64,000 nucleotides of DNA from Chloroflexota bacterium (GTDB lineage: Bacteria > Chloroflexota > Dehalococcoidia > Bin125), in NCBI GenBank assembly GCA_026707145.1, contig JAPOXK010000006.1:1-64000 (forward strand). Direction: 5' to 3'. Positions 43,307 to 52,633 of the stretch are shown here, piece by piece (the stretch's first letter is position 1; every line of letters begins with the position of its first letter). The notes under the pieces were generated by a model. The model made no database searches, was not told the DNA's origin, and saw only the letters and a program-made list of their open reading frames with translations. The translations under genes were made by a program, and so were the position numbers.

Positions 43307-44895
43307 CAGCCGCCCCTCCCCAGTCGAGCGACCTCCAAGGCCTCGCTCTCGACGACGTCAGGCTGGACAACCGCGATCCCCTCGGCGATCGGCCGCACGC
43401 CCAACTCGAAGACATCCAGAACCACCGATGGGTACACACCCAGCAAGACGATCAGGCTCACCAGCGCCCCGAGCGGCAGGAACTCCCACCAGGCCCGCAC
43501 GTCTTGCAGTTCTCGCCAACGCTCGTCACGCGGCCCGAAGACCGACCGTTGCAGAGCCCATAACACATAGCCCGCCGCCAGCAACACCCCGATCAGCGCC
43601 ACCGCCGTCTGCGGCTCATGCCGTCCGAACGCGCCCAAGAACACTGTCACCTCAGAGACGAACCCAGCCAGGGCCGGAAGTCCCAACCCCGCTAGCCCTG
43701 CGAAGACCAGCATCGCGCTAAGCAGCGGCAGGTAATGGGCTAACCCCCGCATCGCTGAGATCTGACGGGTATGGGTTCGGTCGTAGATCATCCCCACCAC
43801 CACAAACAGCATCCCGGTGATCAGCCCGTGCGTGACCAGCTGCATCGCCGCCCCGCTCATCCCCACCACGCCCAGCCCGGCAACGCCCAGCAACACGAAT
43901 CCCATATGCGACACGGACGAGTAGGCCACCAGCCGCTTTAGATCGGTCTGGCGCACCGTGATCACCGCCCCGTAGATGATCGAAACGGCCGCGAGGATCG
44001 CCAGCGCCACATCGGCTGCAGCAGCGGTCTCCGGCATCAGCGTGAACAGCAAGCGCAGGATGCCGTATCCCCCCATCTTGAGCAGGACGCCCGCCAGCAT
44101 CACCGACGCCGCGGTGGGAGCGTCGGTGTGCGCGTCGGGCAACCACGTGTGGACGGGAACCACCGGCAGCTTGATCCCGAATGCGAGGAAGATGAAGGCG
44201 AAGATCGCGGGTACCGGCAGCACCGCGCCCGCCAGCGCCGACTCTTGGATCTCCCGCATATCGAAGGTGCCGGCCGCCACACCCATGACCAAGAAGCCGA
44301 CGAGCATGAAGGCGGAACCGAAGAAAGTGAACAGGACGAATTTCATGGCCGAGTAGCTACGCCGCCCGCTTCCCCAGACGTTGATCAGGAAGAACATCGG
44401 CAAGAGTTCGAGTTCCCAGAAGATGAAGAAGAAGATCAGGTCCAACGATGTGAACACGCCCAGAACCGATGTCTCCAACACCAACAGCCAGGCGAAGTAC
44501 TCCTTGGGCCGCACGTTGATCCGCCAGGAGATCAGGACGGCAATAGTGGTGAGCAGCCCCGTCAGCAGCACCAGCGGCATCGACAGCCCGTCGACGCCGA
44601 AGGCGTACGAAACATCGAACCCCACATCTTGCGCGCTGACCCACAGGAACGTATCGGTGAACTGAAAGCCACTACCGGCGCGGTCGAAGAGCACGAACAG
44701 CACCAGCGCAATCACCAGCGTGGCGAATGCGAACGCGAGCGCGATCCACTTGGCAGACGCCTGCTGATCACCCGGTAGGACGCGCACCGCGACTGCCGGC
44801 CAGTGCACCCGCTGGCCCGGCAATAGCGCGATCAGCAGCGCCCCAGCCAGGGGTAAGAACACCAGGACCGAGAGGATGGGAAAGCCTTCGCCCAT
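43306..44895 (-). CDS. nuoM: NADH-quinone oxidoreductase subunit M
   Basis: 529-aa antiporter-like subunit. Conserved blocks include LFFIFWELELLPMFFLINVWG, GIKLPVVPVHTWLPDAHTDAPTAASVMLAGVLLKMGGYGILR and RLVAYSSVSHMGFVLLG. The ATG at 44895 (MGEGFP) was chosen because it follows the nuoL stop by 16 nt and gives the normal N terminus; the longer frame would overlap nuoL. Confidence 0.95.
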   Translation of the reverse strand: MGEGFPILSVLVFLPLAGALLIALLPGQRVHWPAVAVRVLPGDQQASAKWIALAFAFATLVIALVLFVLFDRAGSGFQFTDTFLWVSAQDVGFDVSYAFGVDGLSMPLVLLTGLLTTIAVLISWRINVRPKEYFAWLLVLETSVLGVFTSLDLIFFFIFWELELLPMFFLINVWGSGRRSYSAMKFVLFTFFGSAFMLVGFLVMGVAAGTFDMREIQESALAGAVLPVPAIFAFIFLAFGIKLPVVPVHTWLPDAHTDAPTAASVMLAGVLLKMGGYGILRLLFTLMPETAAAADVALAILAAVSIIYGAVITVRQTDLKRLVAYSSVSHMGFVLLGVAGLGVVGMSGAAMQLVTHGLITGMLFVVVGMIYDRTHTRQISAMRGLAHYLPLLSAMLVFAGLAGLGLPALAGFVSEVTVFLGAFGRHEPQTAVALIGVLLAAGYVLWALQRSVFGPRDERWRELQDVRAWWEFLPLGALVSLIVLLGVYPSVVLDVFELGVRPIAEGIAVVQPDVVESEALEVARLGRGG

Positions 44896-44911
44896 TATGC
44901 GCGCACGCTCC

Positions 44912-46849
44912 TCATGCCCAGAAGAGCACGACGGCACCCCAAACCACGACACCGCCGGCAACCAACGCCACCGCCATCATCTGGACCTGTCCGTTCTGCA
45001 CCAAGCGCCCCCAGCGCCCCGCCTCGAAGCTCGCGTGCCAGACTCCGTCCAAGGCCCGATCGACCCCTTGCTCATCAACGCGCGCCATAGCCCTCGCCAA
45101 CCCACCGTGGAAGAAGCGCCGCACCAGCCCATCCTCAACCAACAGGTCCATGTAGAGCTTGCTCTCGAGCGCGTGATACACCGGGCGTAGCCTTCCGGCC
45201 CGCAGGGCCGCGACGTTGATGAGTCGCAACTGGTAGACCGCTACCGCGCCGCCGATGCCAGCCGCCGCGACGATGGTCGATGCCAAGAACACGCCGAGAT
45301 CAAAAACGAAGTGCCCTTCCTTCGGGTGCGGTAGCGCCCCCAGCACCCAGGTCTGAAACTCACCGCCGAAGGTGAGGAACCCGGCCGCAACAGCGGGGAC
45401 TGCCAACAGCACCAGCACACCGCGCATGCTCCAAGACGACTCATGCGGGTGAGCGGCGTCACCACCATGCCCGCCCGGTTCTAGCTGTCCGCCGCCCCGG
45501 TAAGAGCCGTGAAAGGTCAGAACGATCGCGCGGAACATGTAGAAAGCCGTCAACCCCGACGCGACGAGGGCGAGGGCGAAGATCGCTCGCTGGTGATCCC
45601 AGGCCTCGATCAAGATCTCATCTTTCGACCAAAAGCCGGCCAGGGGAATCACTCCAGAGAGAGAGAGCGCGCCGATCACAAAGGTCAGGTATGTCACCGG
45701 CATCGCGGTGCGCAACCCGCCCATGCGCCGCATATCGAACGTATTGGTCGCGTGGTTGACCGAGCCCGCACCCAGGAAGAGCAGCGCTTTGAAGAAGGCA
45801 TGGGTCATCAAGTGGAAGAAGGCAGCAGCGTAGGCTCCCGTGCCCAGGGCGAACATCATGTAGCCGATCTGGCTAATCGTGGAGTAGGCCAGCACGCGCT
45901 TGATATCGGTCTGTACAACCGCGACCAAGCCCGCACCGAGCGCTGTCCCGACGCCGATCCACGCGATCAAGTCGCTCGCAGTCGCGGATGCCTCCAGCAC
46001 CGGGAAGAAGCGGCCTAGCAGGTAGACCCCCGCCACGACCATCGTCGCCGCGTGGATAAGCGCCGAAACCGGCGTCGGTCCCTCCATCGCATCCGGCAAC
46101 CAGATATGCAGCGGGAACTGCGCGCTCTTGCCAACCGCGCCCGCCACCAACCCGACTGCAAACAATGTCAGGGTCGTCTGCCCCAGCAATCCCAGCTCCA
46201 CCGCACCCACGATCTCAGTGTTGATCGTGGCGATATCCAAGGTCCCAGCGCGCACCCAGATAAAGATCAGCGCAGCCAAGAGCCCTAAATCGCCGGCGCG
46301 AGTGACGAGGAATGCCTTCTTGGCGGCCGCCGCCGCCGCTGGTTTGTGGAACCAAAAGCCAATCAGTAAGTACGAAGCCAGACCGACAAGTTCCCAGAAG
46401 GCAAACAGCACCACCAAGTTGTCGACGAGCACCAGACCCAACATCGCCGCCGTGAAGAGCGACATATAGGCGAAATAGCGCGCGTAGCCGCGGTCGCCGT
46501 GCATGTAGCCGGTCGAATAGACCTGGACTAAGAACGACACCGCCGTTACCACCACCATCATCACGGCGGTCAATCCGTCCAACCGGATGCCAATAGTGAT
46601 CAAGAGCGATCCCACATCGACCAACTCGTGGGTTTCGAAACCCAGTGGCTGGCCGGCGGCGTTGATCGTTTCCATCAGCAGCCAGACCGATATCCCCAGC
46701 GATCCACCAACCGTGATCATCGCGATCCATCCGGCGGGGGCCGAATATCTGCGCAGCACCGGGTAGAGCGCCGCGATCAGAACGAAGGACGCGACTGGAA
46801 GCCCGAGAATCAGCCAAACAACGACTTCGGAAACCGGCGTGCTCATCAA
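44912..46849 (-). CDS. nuoL: NADH-quinone oxidoreductase subunit L
   Basis: 645-aa largest antiporter-like subunit, with about 16 helices and the long lateral amphipathic helix at its C terminus. Motifs include NLVVLFAFWELVGLASYLLIGFW, KSAQFPLHIWLPDAMEGPTPVSALIHAATMVVAGVYLL and RVLAYSTISQIGYMMFALG. Its ATG overlaps the stop of the preceding small gene (ATGA). Confidence 0.95.
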   Translation of the reverse strand: MMSTPVSEVVVWLILGLPVASFVLIAALYPVLRRYSAPAGWIAMITVGGSLGISVWLLMETINAAGQPLGFETHELVDVGSLLITIGIRLDGLTAVMMVVVTAVSFLVQVYSTGYMHGDRGYARYFAYMSLFTAAMLGLVLVDNLVVLFAFWELVGLASYLLIGFWFHKPAAAAAAKKAFLVTRAGDLGLLAALIFIWVRAGTLDIATINTEIVGAVELGLLGQTTLTLFAVGLVAGAVGKSAQFPLHIWLPDAMEGPTPVSALIHAATMVVAGVYLLGRFFPVLEASATASDLIAWIGVGTALGAGLVAVVQTDIKRVLAYSTISQIGYMMFALGTGAYAAAFFHLMTHAFFKALLFLGAGSVNHATNTFDMRRMGGLRTAMPVTYLTFVIGALSLSGVIPLAGFWSKDEILIEAWDHQRAIFALALVASGLTAFYMFRAIVLTFHGSYRGGGQLEPGGHGGDAAHPHESSWSMRGVLVLLAVPAVAAGFLTFGGEFQTWVLGALPHPKEGHFVFDLGVFLASTIVAAAGIGGAVAVYQLRLINVAALRAGRLRPVYHALESKLYMDLLVEDGLVRRFFHGGLARAMARVDEQGVDRALDGVWHASFEAGRWGRLVQNGQVQMMAVALVAGGVVVWGAVVLFWA

Positions 46850-47046
46850 ACCTTGCGCATCACTTCGCGCGCGACGTGCGTCTTCGAATCGGGGACGAAA
46901 ATTTTTCGCGGCGTGAAGTCACTCGCGACAGCGTCCTCCGGCGGAGCGGCAACGACGAGGCGCGTCGCGATCCCCTCGGCGTGGAAAAGCTCACGCCACG
47001 TCTCCGCCACGTAGCGGTTCGGAACCTCCATCAGTTCAGCCCACAT
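46846..47046 (-). CDS. small DUF2007-like protein inside the nuo operon
   Basis: 66-aa soluble protein reading MEVPNRYVAETWRELFHAEGIATRLV...PRKIFVPDSKTHVAREVMRKV. The pattern of an alternating alpha-beta fold, a substrate-free charged tail and 'vas-e-a-lr.. gi' spacing resembles the DUF2007 (putative signal-transducing) family, which is only a tentative match. It lies 6 nt after nuoK and overlaps nuoL by four bases, so it is certainly co-translated. A complex I assembly or regulatory role is inferred only from position. It is not any of the 14 canonical subunits. Confidence 0.7.
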   Translation of the reverse strand: MWAELMEVPNRYVAETWRELFHAEGIATRLVVAAPPEDAVASDFTPRKIFVPDSKTHVAREVMRKV

Positions 47047-47052
47047 GCCGAC

Positions 47053-47367
47053 CTACCACTTCAGCAAGTTCACGCGATCGACGTTGATCGTGTCGCGATT
47101 GCGATAGACGACCATCGCGAGCGCTAGACCTACCGCGATCTCCGCCGCGGCCACCGCGATGATGAACACGACGAACACGCTCGTGGACAGCGCCACCTCG
47201 CTCTCCACGAAACGCCCGAAGGCCACCAGCGTTAAGTTGACCGCGTTAAGCATCAACTCGACGCCCATCAGCACGCCGATTGCGTTGCGCTTGGCCAGCG
47301 CCACGTACAACCCCACCCCGAAAAGCAGCGCCCCCAGCACCAAAAAGTGTTCGAGCCCAATGGTCAC
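47053..47367 (-). CDS. nuoK: NADH-quinone oxidoreductase subunit K
   Basis: 104-aa three-helix subunit with the two conserved Glu of the central half-channels: GVELMLNAVNLTLVAFGRF and AVAAAEIAVGLALAM. Length is typical. Its ATG overlaps the end of nuoJ (ATGA). Confidence 0.95.
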   Translation of the reverse strand: MTIGLEHFLVLGALLFGVGLYVALAKRNAIGVLMGVELMLNAVNLTLVAFGRFVESEVALSTSVFVVFIIAVAAAEIAVGLALAMVVYRNRDTINVDRVNLLKW

Positions 47368-47924
47368 GAGCTTCCGCCCGAATCCTCCCGACCTTCCAGG
47401 GTCAGGCTCTGTTCATGCGCGTCGATATCCTCGTCGTCGCGGCGTGCCAGCGCTACCGCGCCGACCAGCGCCGCCGTCAGCAGCACGGCAGCGATCTCGA
47501 ACGGCAGGACGAATTCGTTGATCAACGACTGGCCGATGATCCGTGCCGATTCCGCCACCGGCTCCTCGCGGACGGCGCCCCAGTCGGTCTCGAGTGCAAC
47601 GAACACGGTCGCGGCAATGACGAGGCCCATCAAAATCAATCCCGGGTAGCGCATCGCCGTCTCGGCATTATCCCGCGCCGCCCGCGGAGTGAGCAGGATC
47701 GCGAACAGCATGAGCACCGAGATGGCGCCGACGTAGACCAAGATCTGGACGACGGCGATGAACTCTGCTGAGAGCAACAGATAGAGGCCCGCGACGCCGA
47801 TGAAGCTCAAGATCAGCATGACCATCGCGTGAATTAAGTTGCGGCTGACAAGGATGCCGAGCGCGGCGCCAACGGTGATCACCGCCAACGACCAAAACGC
47901 TAAATGGTGTCCAACGCCGTCCAC
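47364..47924 (-). CDS. nuoJ: NADH-quinone oxidoreductase subunit J
   Basis: 186-aa five-helix subunit with LYLLLSAEFIAVVQILVYVGAISVLMLFAILL, the pi-bulge helix region typical of NuoJ. It follows nuoH after 62 nt, the place where nuoI is normally found. The C-terminal tail is acidic and hydrophilic. Confidence 0.94.
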   Translation of the reverse strand: MDGVGHHLAFWSLAVITVGAALGILVSRNLIHAMVMLILSFIGVAGLYLLLSAEFIAVVQILVYVGAISVLMLFAILLTPRAARDNAETAMRYPGLILMGLVIAATVFVALETDWGAVREEPVAESARIIGQSLINEFVLPFEIAAVLLTAALVGAVALARRDDEDIDAHEQSLTLEGREDSGGSS

Positions 47925-47986
47925 GTACCCTCGCCTGCATTGACCAGCCGAAGCCAGCCCTGTTTGCGCCGCTCCAGAAGCGGCTG

Positions 47987-49258
47987 CTAGTCGCTCCCGC
48001 TCGGTGCTTGAGCCAGCTGCCGAGCGGCCCGCAGCCCGCCCAACCGCCCGCGCGCCATCCGCGGGCCCGCGGGCGCTCTATGCGCGCCTGCCCCGGTCAC
48101 CCGAGCGTATGCGCCGATCACGGCAACCGTCACGGCCGCATTGATCACTGCCATCACCGGCAGCGCGATCGTGCGGTCCCAGGCGTACTCCAAAAGCAAC
48201 GTGCGCTCCACCGCCGCTATCGCCACGAATAGGAGCCCAGCAGGTACCAACAACTTCCAGCAGAACGTCATCAGTTGATCGATCCGAAGCCGCGGCAGCG
48301 TCCCGCGCAGCCAGATGAAAACGAAGTACACCAGCGATGTCTTGACGAGCAGAATGATCCAGCTCGGCACCCAGGCATCCAGACCCCAGAGCCACCAGCC
48401 ACCCAGAAAGAACGTTGCCATGAAAGCGGACATCACAAGCGTGTTCGCCAGCTCGACGGCGTAGAACAAGCCGAAGCGCATGCCCGAGTATTCGGTGTGG
48501 TACCCGGCCACGATCTCCGATTCGGCTTCCGCGATATCCATCGGCGTGCGATTGAGTTCCGCGGTGGCGCCGAGCAAGAAAGTCAGTGCGGTCATCGGCA
48601 GGAGCACGATCAAGATCAGGTCCTCTTGCTGCTGCCACAGCACGATGCCGTTAATGCTCATCGTCCCGGTGAGGAATACGACCGTCAGCAGCGCCAACAC
48701 CATCGCGATCTCGTAGCTGATCGTCATCGCGATCACGCGCATCGCGCCGAACAGCGCGTACTTATTGTTCGACGCCCAGCCGGCGATGAAGACGGCAAGC
48801 ACGTTCGTGCCGGAGACGGCAAGCAAGAACAGCACGCCCACATTCAAGTCGGCGACTTGCATATGCGGTCCGAAGGGCAGCACGCCCCACACCAGCAGCG
48901 CCGGGATGAACACCAGAACCGGCGGCAGGAAAAACAGCCATTTGTCCGCCGCGCGCGGCACCAACTCCTCCTTGAGGATGAGTTTGACGGCGTCCGCAAC
49001 GGGCTGCAGCAGCCCGCGCGGTCCCACGCGGTTGGGGCCGTAGCGCACCTGCAGTCGCGCGATGACCTTCCGCTCCGTCCAGATCAGGATCATGAGCGTC
49101 GGGCCAATGACGGCGAGAATGCCGATCGCTCCGATCGCGCCCGATACCGCGGAAGCAAGCCACTCCGGTCCCCAGCTGGCAACCCACTCCGTAATCTCCC
49201 GGCTGATGCCGCTGAGGTCGCGCAGATCGTACCAGGCCGCCAAGAGCCACGCGCTCAC
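47987..49258 (-). CDS. nuoH: NADH-quinone oxidoreductase subunit H
   Basis: 423-aa eight-helix subunit that forms the entry of the quinone tunnel. Conserved pieces: WTERKVIARLQVRYGPNRVGPRGLLQPVADAVKLILKE, AELNRTPMDIAEAESEIVAGYHTEYSGMRFGLFYAVELAN and RLRIDQLMTFCWKLLVP. Its ATG overlaps the nuoD stop. About 50 extra residues at the C terminus are Arg/Ala-rich and lie outside the conserved domain. Confidence 0.95.
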   Translation of the reverse strand: MSAWLLAAWYDLRDLSGISREITEWVASWGPEWLASAVSGAIGAIGILAVIGPTLMILIWTERKVIARLQVRYGPNRVGPRGLLQPVADAVKLILKEELVPRAADKWLFFLPPVLVFIPALLVWGVLPFGPHMQVADLNVGVLFLLAVSGTNVLAVFIAGWASNNKYALFGAMRVIAMTISYEIAMVLALLTVVFLTGTMSINGIVLWQQQEDLILIVLLPMTALTFLLGATAELNRTPMDIAEAESEIVAGYHTEYSGMRFGLFYAVELANTLVMSAFMATFFLGGWWLWGLDAWVPSWIILLVKTSLVYFVFIWLRGTLPRLRIDQLMTFCWKLLVPAGLLFVAIAAVERTLLLEYAWDRTIALPVMAVINAAVTVAVIGAYARVTGAGAHRAPAGPRMARGRLGGLRAARQLAQAPSGSD

Positions 49259-50376
49259 CGGTCGATCTCCCCCACCACGATGTCGATCGAGCCGAGGGTC
49301 ACGATCGCATCCGCGAGCGAGCGCCCCACCGTCATCTCCTTAAGCGCGGACAGGTTGATCAAGCTGGGAGCACGGCAGTGGAAGCGCCAGGGGGTAGGGC
49401 CGCCGTCGCTGACCACGTAAAAGCCCAGCTCGCCCCGGGGCGATTCGATGCGTGCGTAGGCCTCGCCCGCGGCGGGCCGCAGGTGCAGTGGCACCTCCGC
49501 TTGCCAGGGACCGCCGGGGATGCGCTCCACGACCTGGTTGAGGATCCGCACGCTCTGGCGCACCTCTTCCAGGCGCACACGGAAGCGATCGTAGCAATCC
49601 CCATCGCGACCCACAGGTATATCAAAATCCAGTTGGTCGTAAACACAGTACGGATCGGCCTTGCGCAGATCCCAAGGCACGCCGCTGCCGCGCAAAAGCG
49701 GTCCGCTCAAGGACGCGTTGAGCGCCGCCTCGGCACTGACTACGCCCACCCCTTTGGATCGTGCCAGCACGATCTCGTTATCGACCGTCAACGCGGCGTA
49801 CTCTTCGAGCCGATCGGGCATCTCGTCAAGCAGACTGCAAAGCGCCGGCCACAGCTCCAGCGGCGGGTCGAAGGCGACGCCGCCAATGCGCATGTAGTTC
49901 GTCGTCAGGCGAGCGCCGCAGGTCATCTCGAAGAGGTCGAGGATCTTCTCGCGCTCGCGGAACATGTACATCAGCGGCGTCTGCCAAGCGCCGCAGTCGT
50001 TCACGAAGGTCCCGTTGGCCATCGCGTGGCTGGCGATCCGCTGCAGCTCGGCGAACAGGACGCGAAGCCACTGGCCGCGCAGCGGGACTTCTATCCCAGC
50101 GAGCTTCTCAACCGCCAGACAGTAGGACAGGTTGTTCGACATCGCCGCCAGGTAGTCGATCCGGTCCGTGAAGGGAATGTTCTGCGTGAAGGTGCGCTCC
50201 TCGGCCAATTTCTCCATGGAGCGATGCAGATAGCCGATCAACATGTCGACGTCCTGAACGATCTCACCGTCCAGCGTGGCCTTGAGCCGGAACACACCGT
50301 GGGTCGATGGGTGCTGTGGACCAATGTTGACCACGACCGGCTCGGAGTGCACGCGTTTCGGAGTCTCGATGGCCAT
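49255..50376 (-). CDS. nuoD: NADH-quinone oxidoreductase subunit D
   Basis: 373-aa peripheral-arm subunit related to NiFe hydrogenase large subunits. It shows NIGPQHPSTHGVFRLKATLDGE with the quinone-site His, RIDYLAAMSNNLSYCLAVEKL, and the invariant C terminus GSIDIVVGEIDR. It contacts the N2 cluster carried by NuoB in other species, but nuoB is not in this operon. The gene follows nuoC by 14 nt. Confidence 0.95.
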   Translation of the reverse strand: MAIETPKRVHSEPVVVNIGPQHPSTHGVFRLKATLDGEIVQDVDMLIGYLHRSMEKLAEERTFTQNIPFTDRIDYLAAMSNNLSYCLAVEKLAGIEVPLRGQWLRVLFAELQRIASHAMANGTFVNDCGAWQTPLMYMFREREKILDLFEMTCGARLTTNYMRIGGVAFDPPLELWPALCSLLDEMPDRLEEYAALTVDNEIVLARSKGVGVVSAEAALNASLSGPLLRGSGVPWDLRKADPYCVYDQLDFDIPVGRDGDCYDRFRVRLEEVRQSVRILNQVVERIPGGPWQAEVPLHLRPAAGEAYARIESPRGELGFYVVSDGGPTPWRFHCRAPSLINLSALKEMTVGRSLADAIVTLGSIDIVVGEIDR

Positions 50377-50390
50377 CAGCGATCGTGGTC

Positions 50391-50930
50391 TCAGCTCTGC
50401 GGGATCACCGGGGTGCTCCCCGGCACCGGCCAGCGGTTTTCGCCGCTCTCATGCGGGAAGCCGGGCAGACCGGCGCTCAGCGTTCCGGGCATGCCCAAAA
50501 AGTCCTTCCGGAGCGGATAGCCCGGGAATCCGTCCCAGAGAAACATCCGGCGCAGGTCCGGGTGACCCTCGAAGCGAATCCCCATCAGGTCAAAGACCTC
50601 GCGCTCCTGGAGATGCGCCCCCCGGTACTCCCCCGTCAAAGAGGGAACGCACGGCGTCTCATGATCTTCAGCGATCGTCTTCAGTGTGAGCAGGTGATTC
50701 CGGTCGAGCGACTGCAGATGGTAGACCAGCTCGAAATGCGACTCGCGATCGACGGCCGTTAAACTGGCCAAGAACGAAAGGTCCAGCGCACTTCCCGCCA
50801 AGAAGCGCACCGCCTCGACCAAATGGCCTGCATCGACGATCACCGCCCACGTATCGACGCGTGGGACCGACTCCGGCACGGCGCCGCGCAGCTGATCGGC
50901 CACTACTTGGAGGTCGAGCAGTACGGTCAC
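50391..50930 (-). CDS. nuoC: NADH-quinone oxidoreductase subunit C
   Basis: 179-aa 30-kDa-type subunit. The conserved SLTGEYRGAHLQEREVFDLMGIRFEGHPDLRRMFLWDGFPGYPLRKD block is intact. GTG start, 1 nt after the nuoA stop. In most genomes nuoB lies between nuoA and nuoC; here there is no space for it. Confidence 0.94.
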   Translation of the reverse strand: MTVLLDLQVVADQLRGAVPESVPRVDTWAVIVDAGHLVEAVRFLAGSALDLSFLASLTAVDRESHFELVYHLQSLDRNHLLTLKTIAEDHETPCVPSLTGEYRGAHLQEREVFDLMGIRFEGHPDLRRMFLWDGFPGYPLRKDFLGMPGTLSAGLPGFPHESGENRWPVPGSTPVIPQS

Positions 50931-50931
50931 G

Positions 50932-51303
50932 CTAGCGCCACTCCAACGCGCGTTTCTTCCACTCGTACACCAACCCCAAGGCCAGCACCCCGATGAAGAT
51001 CAGGCCCGCGACCAAGCCGAAGGTCAAGACGTCGTCAAGTGCCACGGCGAGCGGGAAGAGGAAGACCACCTCCACGTCGAACAGCACGAACACCAGGGCG
51101 ATTAAGTAATAGCGAAAGTTGAACTGGACCCAAGTCGGGCCCTCCGTCTCGACCCCGCATTCGTACGTGTCCTCTTTCACGACGTTGGGGATCCGCGGCC
51201 GCACGCGCAGCTGGTGCATGGCCCAGGACGCGACCAGGGGAATGGAGGGAAAGATCACCGCGAACACGAGGAGAATCGCAAGGTGGCTATACTGCTCCAG
51301 CAC
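50932..51303 (-). CDS. nuoA: NADH-quinone oxidoreductase subunit A
   Basis: 123-aa three-helix subunit with YECGVETEGPTWVQFNFRYYLIALVFVLFDVEVVFLFPLA, the NuoA signature including the Cys-Gly quinone-site loop. The GTG at 51303 was chosen because GGGAGG lies 6 nt upstream and the resulting length is typical; the frame extends to 51372 but would start inside the promoter. First gene of the operon. Confidence 0.94.
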   Translation of the reverse strand: MLEQYSHLAILLVFAVIFPSIPLVASWAMHQLRVRPRIPNVVKEDTYECGVETEGPTWVQFNFRYYLIALVFVLFDVEVVFLFPLAVALDDVLTFGLVAGLIFIGVLALGLVYEWKKRALEWR

Positions 51304-51343
51304 CTCGCGGCCTCCCAATCTTGTGAAAAGCGGCGCAAACAGC

Positions 51344-51372
51344 AGGATAGCAGTGGCCTGTGACCTCCTCAA
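51344..51372 (-). promoter_or_regulatory. sigma-70-type promoter of the nuo operon
   Basis: Minus-strand TTGAGG -35 (51367-51372), 17-nt spacer and TATCCT -10 (51344-51349), about 40 nt before the nuoA GTG. Spacing is ideal and it lies in the divergent gap with the acetyltransferase-like gene. Confidence 0.65.
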
Positions 51373-51421
51373 ACACTCGCGCGTTGGCTAAGCGAGACGA
51401 ACGCGCCACCGGATTCGCCGC

Positions 51422-52555
51422 ATGACCCTGCGAGTCCGTCCGATCGGCTTCAACCATGACCGTAAGGCCTTCACTGCACTGCTGTGGCGCATTTACGACG
51501 ACGATCCCATGTGGATCCCGCCGCTGCACCGCATGCTGCGCGATCAGCTGGACCCGGAGAAGAATCCGTTCCTCCAGTACGGCACGGCGCAGCTCTTTCT
51601 CGCCGAGCGCGATGGCGAGGTCGTCGGCCGCATCTCCGCGCATATCAACCCCGTCCACGACGAGACGCACAACGAGCGCGGCGGCTTTTTCGGATTCTTC
51701 GAGTCGATCGATGATCCGGCCGTCTCCCAGGCGCTCTTCGAGAGCGCGGAAAACTGGCTCGCCCAGCACAACGTCGATTGGATACGCGGTCCGATCTCCT
51801 TCACGATGAACCAAGAGATCGGCGTCTTGGTCGAGGGTTGGGATACGCCGCCCGTGCTGGGCATGGCGCATACGCGCGACTACTACCCCCCTCTGATCGA
51901 GCAGGCCGGATACCGGAAGGCCAAGGACCTCTACGCCTGGTCCTACGCGGTCGGGAGGCTCAACAAGCGCCTCGCGGCGCTCTACGCGCGCGCCGCCGCC
52001 CAGCCCGGCGTGCACATCAGGACGTTCGATCGCAAGCACCTGCGGGAGGACATCCGCATCGCCGCGCAGATCTTCAACGAAGCCTGGGCGGACAATTGGG
52101 GCTTCGTCCCCATCAGCGAGGCTGAAGCGGACCACACCGCCCATGACTTCGCGCAGTTCGCCAACACCTGCGCCACCTCACTGATCGAGATCGACGGCGA
52201 GCCCGCCGGCATGGTCGTCGGCTTGCCCGACCTCAACTACGTGATCCGCGATCTCGACGGACGCCTCTTCCCGCTGGGGGCTATTAAACTAAAGTGGCGG
52301 CTCTGGCGCGGGTCGCCGCGCGGTCGCTTAGTCCTGCTCGGCGTGCGGCCCAAATTCAGGCGCAGCGCAACCGCCTCCATGGCGGCGCTGCTCTGGGGCG
52401 AGATCCACTACGCGGGGCAGCGTTGCGGCTACCGCTGGGCTGAGCTGAGCTGGGTTCTCGAAGACAACGACCTCATCAATAAGAGCCTGAGCCGCGCCGG
52501 CGGGCGCATCTACAAGCGCTACCGTCTCTACCAGAAAGATGTCGCGGCCTCGTGA
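51422..52555 (+). CDS. GNAT-like N-acetyltransferase family protein
   Basis: 377-aa soluble protein with an N-terminal GNAT-like segment (LFLAERDGEVVGRISAHINP, then FFGFFESIDDPAVSQALFESAENWL) and a C-terminal second half (LIEIDGEPAGMVVGLPDLN, LLGVRPKFRRSATASMAALLWGEIHYAGQRCGYRWAELSWVLEDNDLI). The layout suggests a double GNAT fold like large uncharacterised acetyltransferases found in many bacteria. Acetyl-CoA-binding signatures are weak, so a different acyl donor is possible. Substrate unknown. It is divergent from the nuo operon and followed by a PHP gene. Confidence 0.7.
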   Translation: MTLRVRPIGFNHDRKAFTALLWRIYDDDPMWIPPLHRMLRDQLDPEKNPFLQYGTAQLFLAERDGEVVGRISAHINPVHDETHNERGGFFGFFESIDDPAVSQALFESAENWLAQHNVDWIRGPISFTMNQEIGVLVEGWDTPPVLGMAHTRDYYPPLIEQAGYRKAKDLYAWSYAVGRLNKRLAALYARAAAQPGVHIRTFDRKHLREDIRIAAQIFNEAWADNWGFVPISEAEADHTAHDFAQFANTCATSLIEIDGEPAGMVVGLPDLNYVIRDLDGRLFPLGAIKLKWRLWRGSPRGRLVLLGVRPKFRRSATASMAALLWGEIHYAGQRCGYRWAELSWVLEDNDLINKSLSRAGGRIYKRYRLYQKDVAAS

Positions 52556-52633
52556 GCGTCACCATTGATTGAGGGCGCTCGGAGCCGCCCCTAGACTGAT
52601 CGATACGGCGACGACCAGCGCGCCGCTTCTCTC

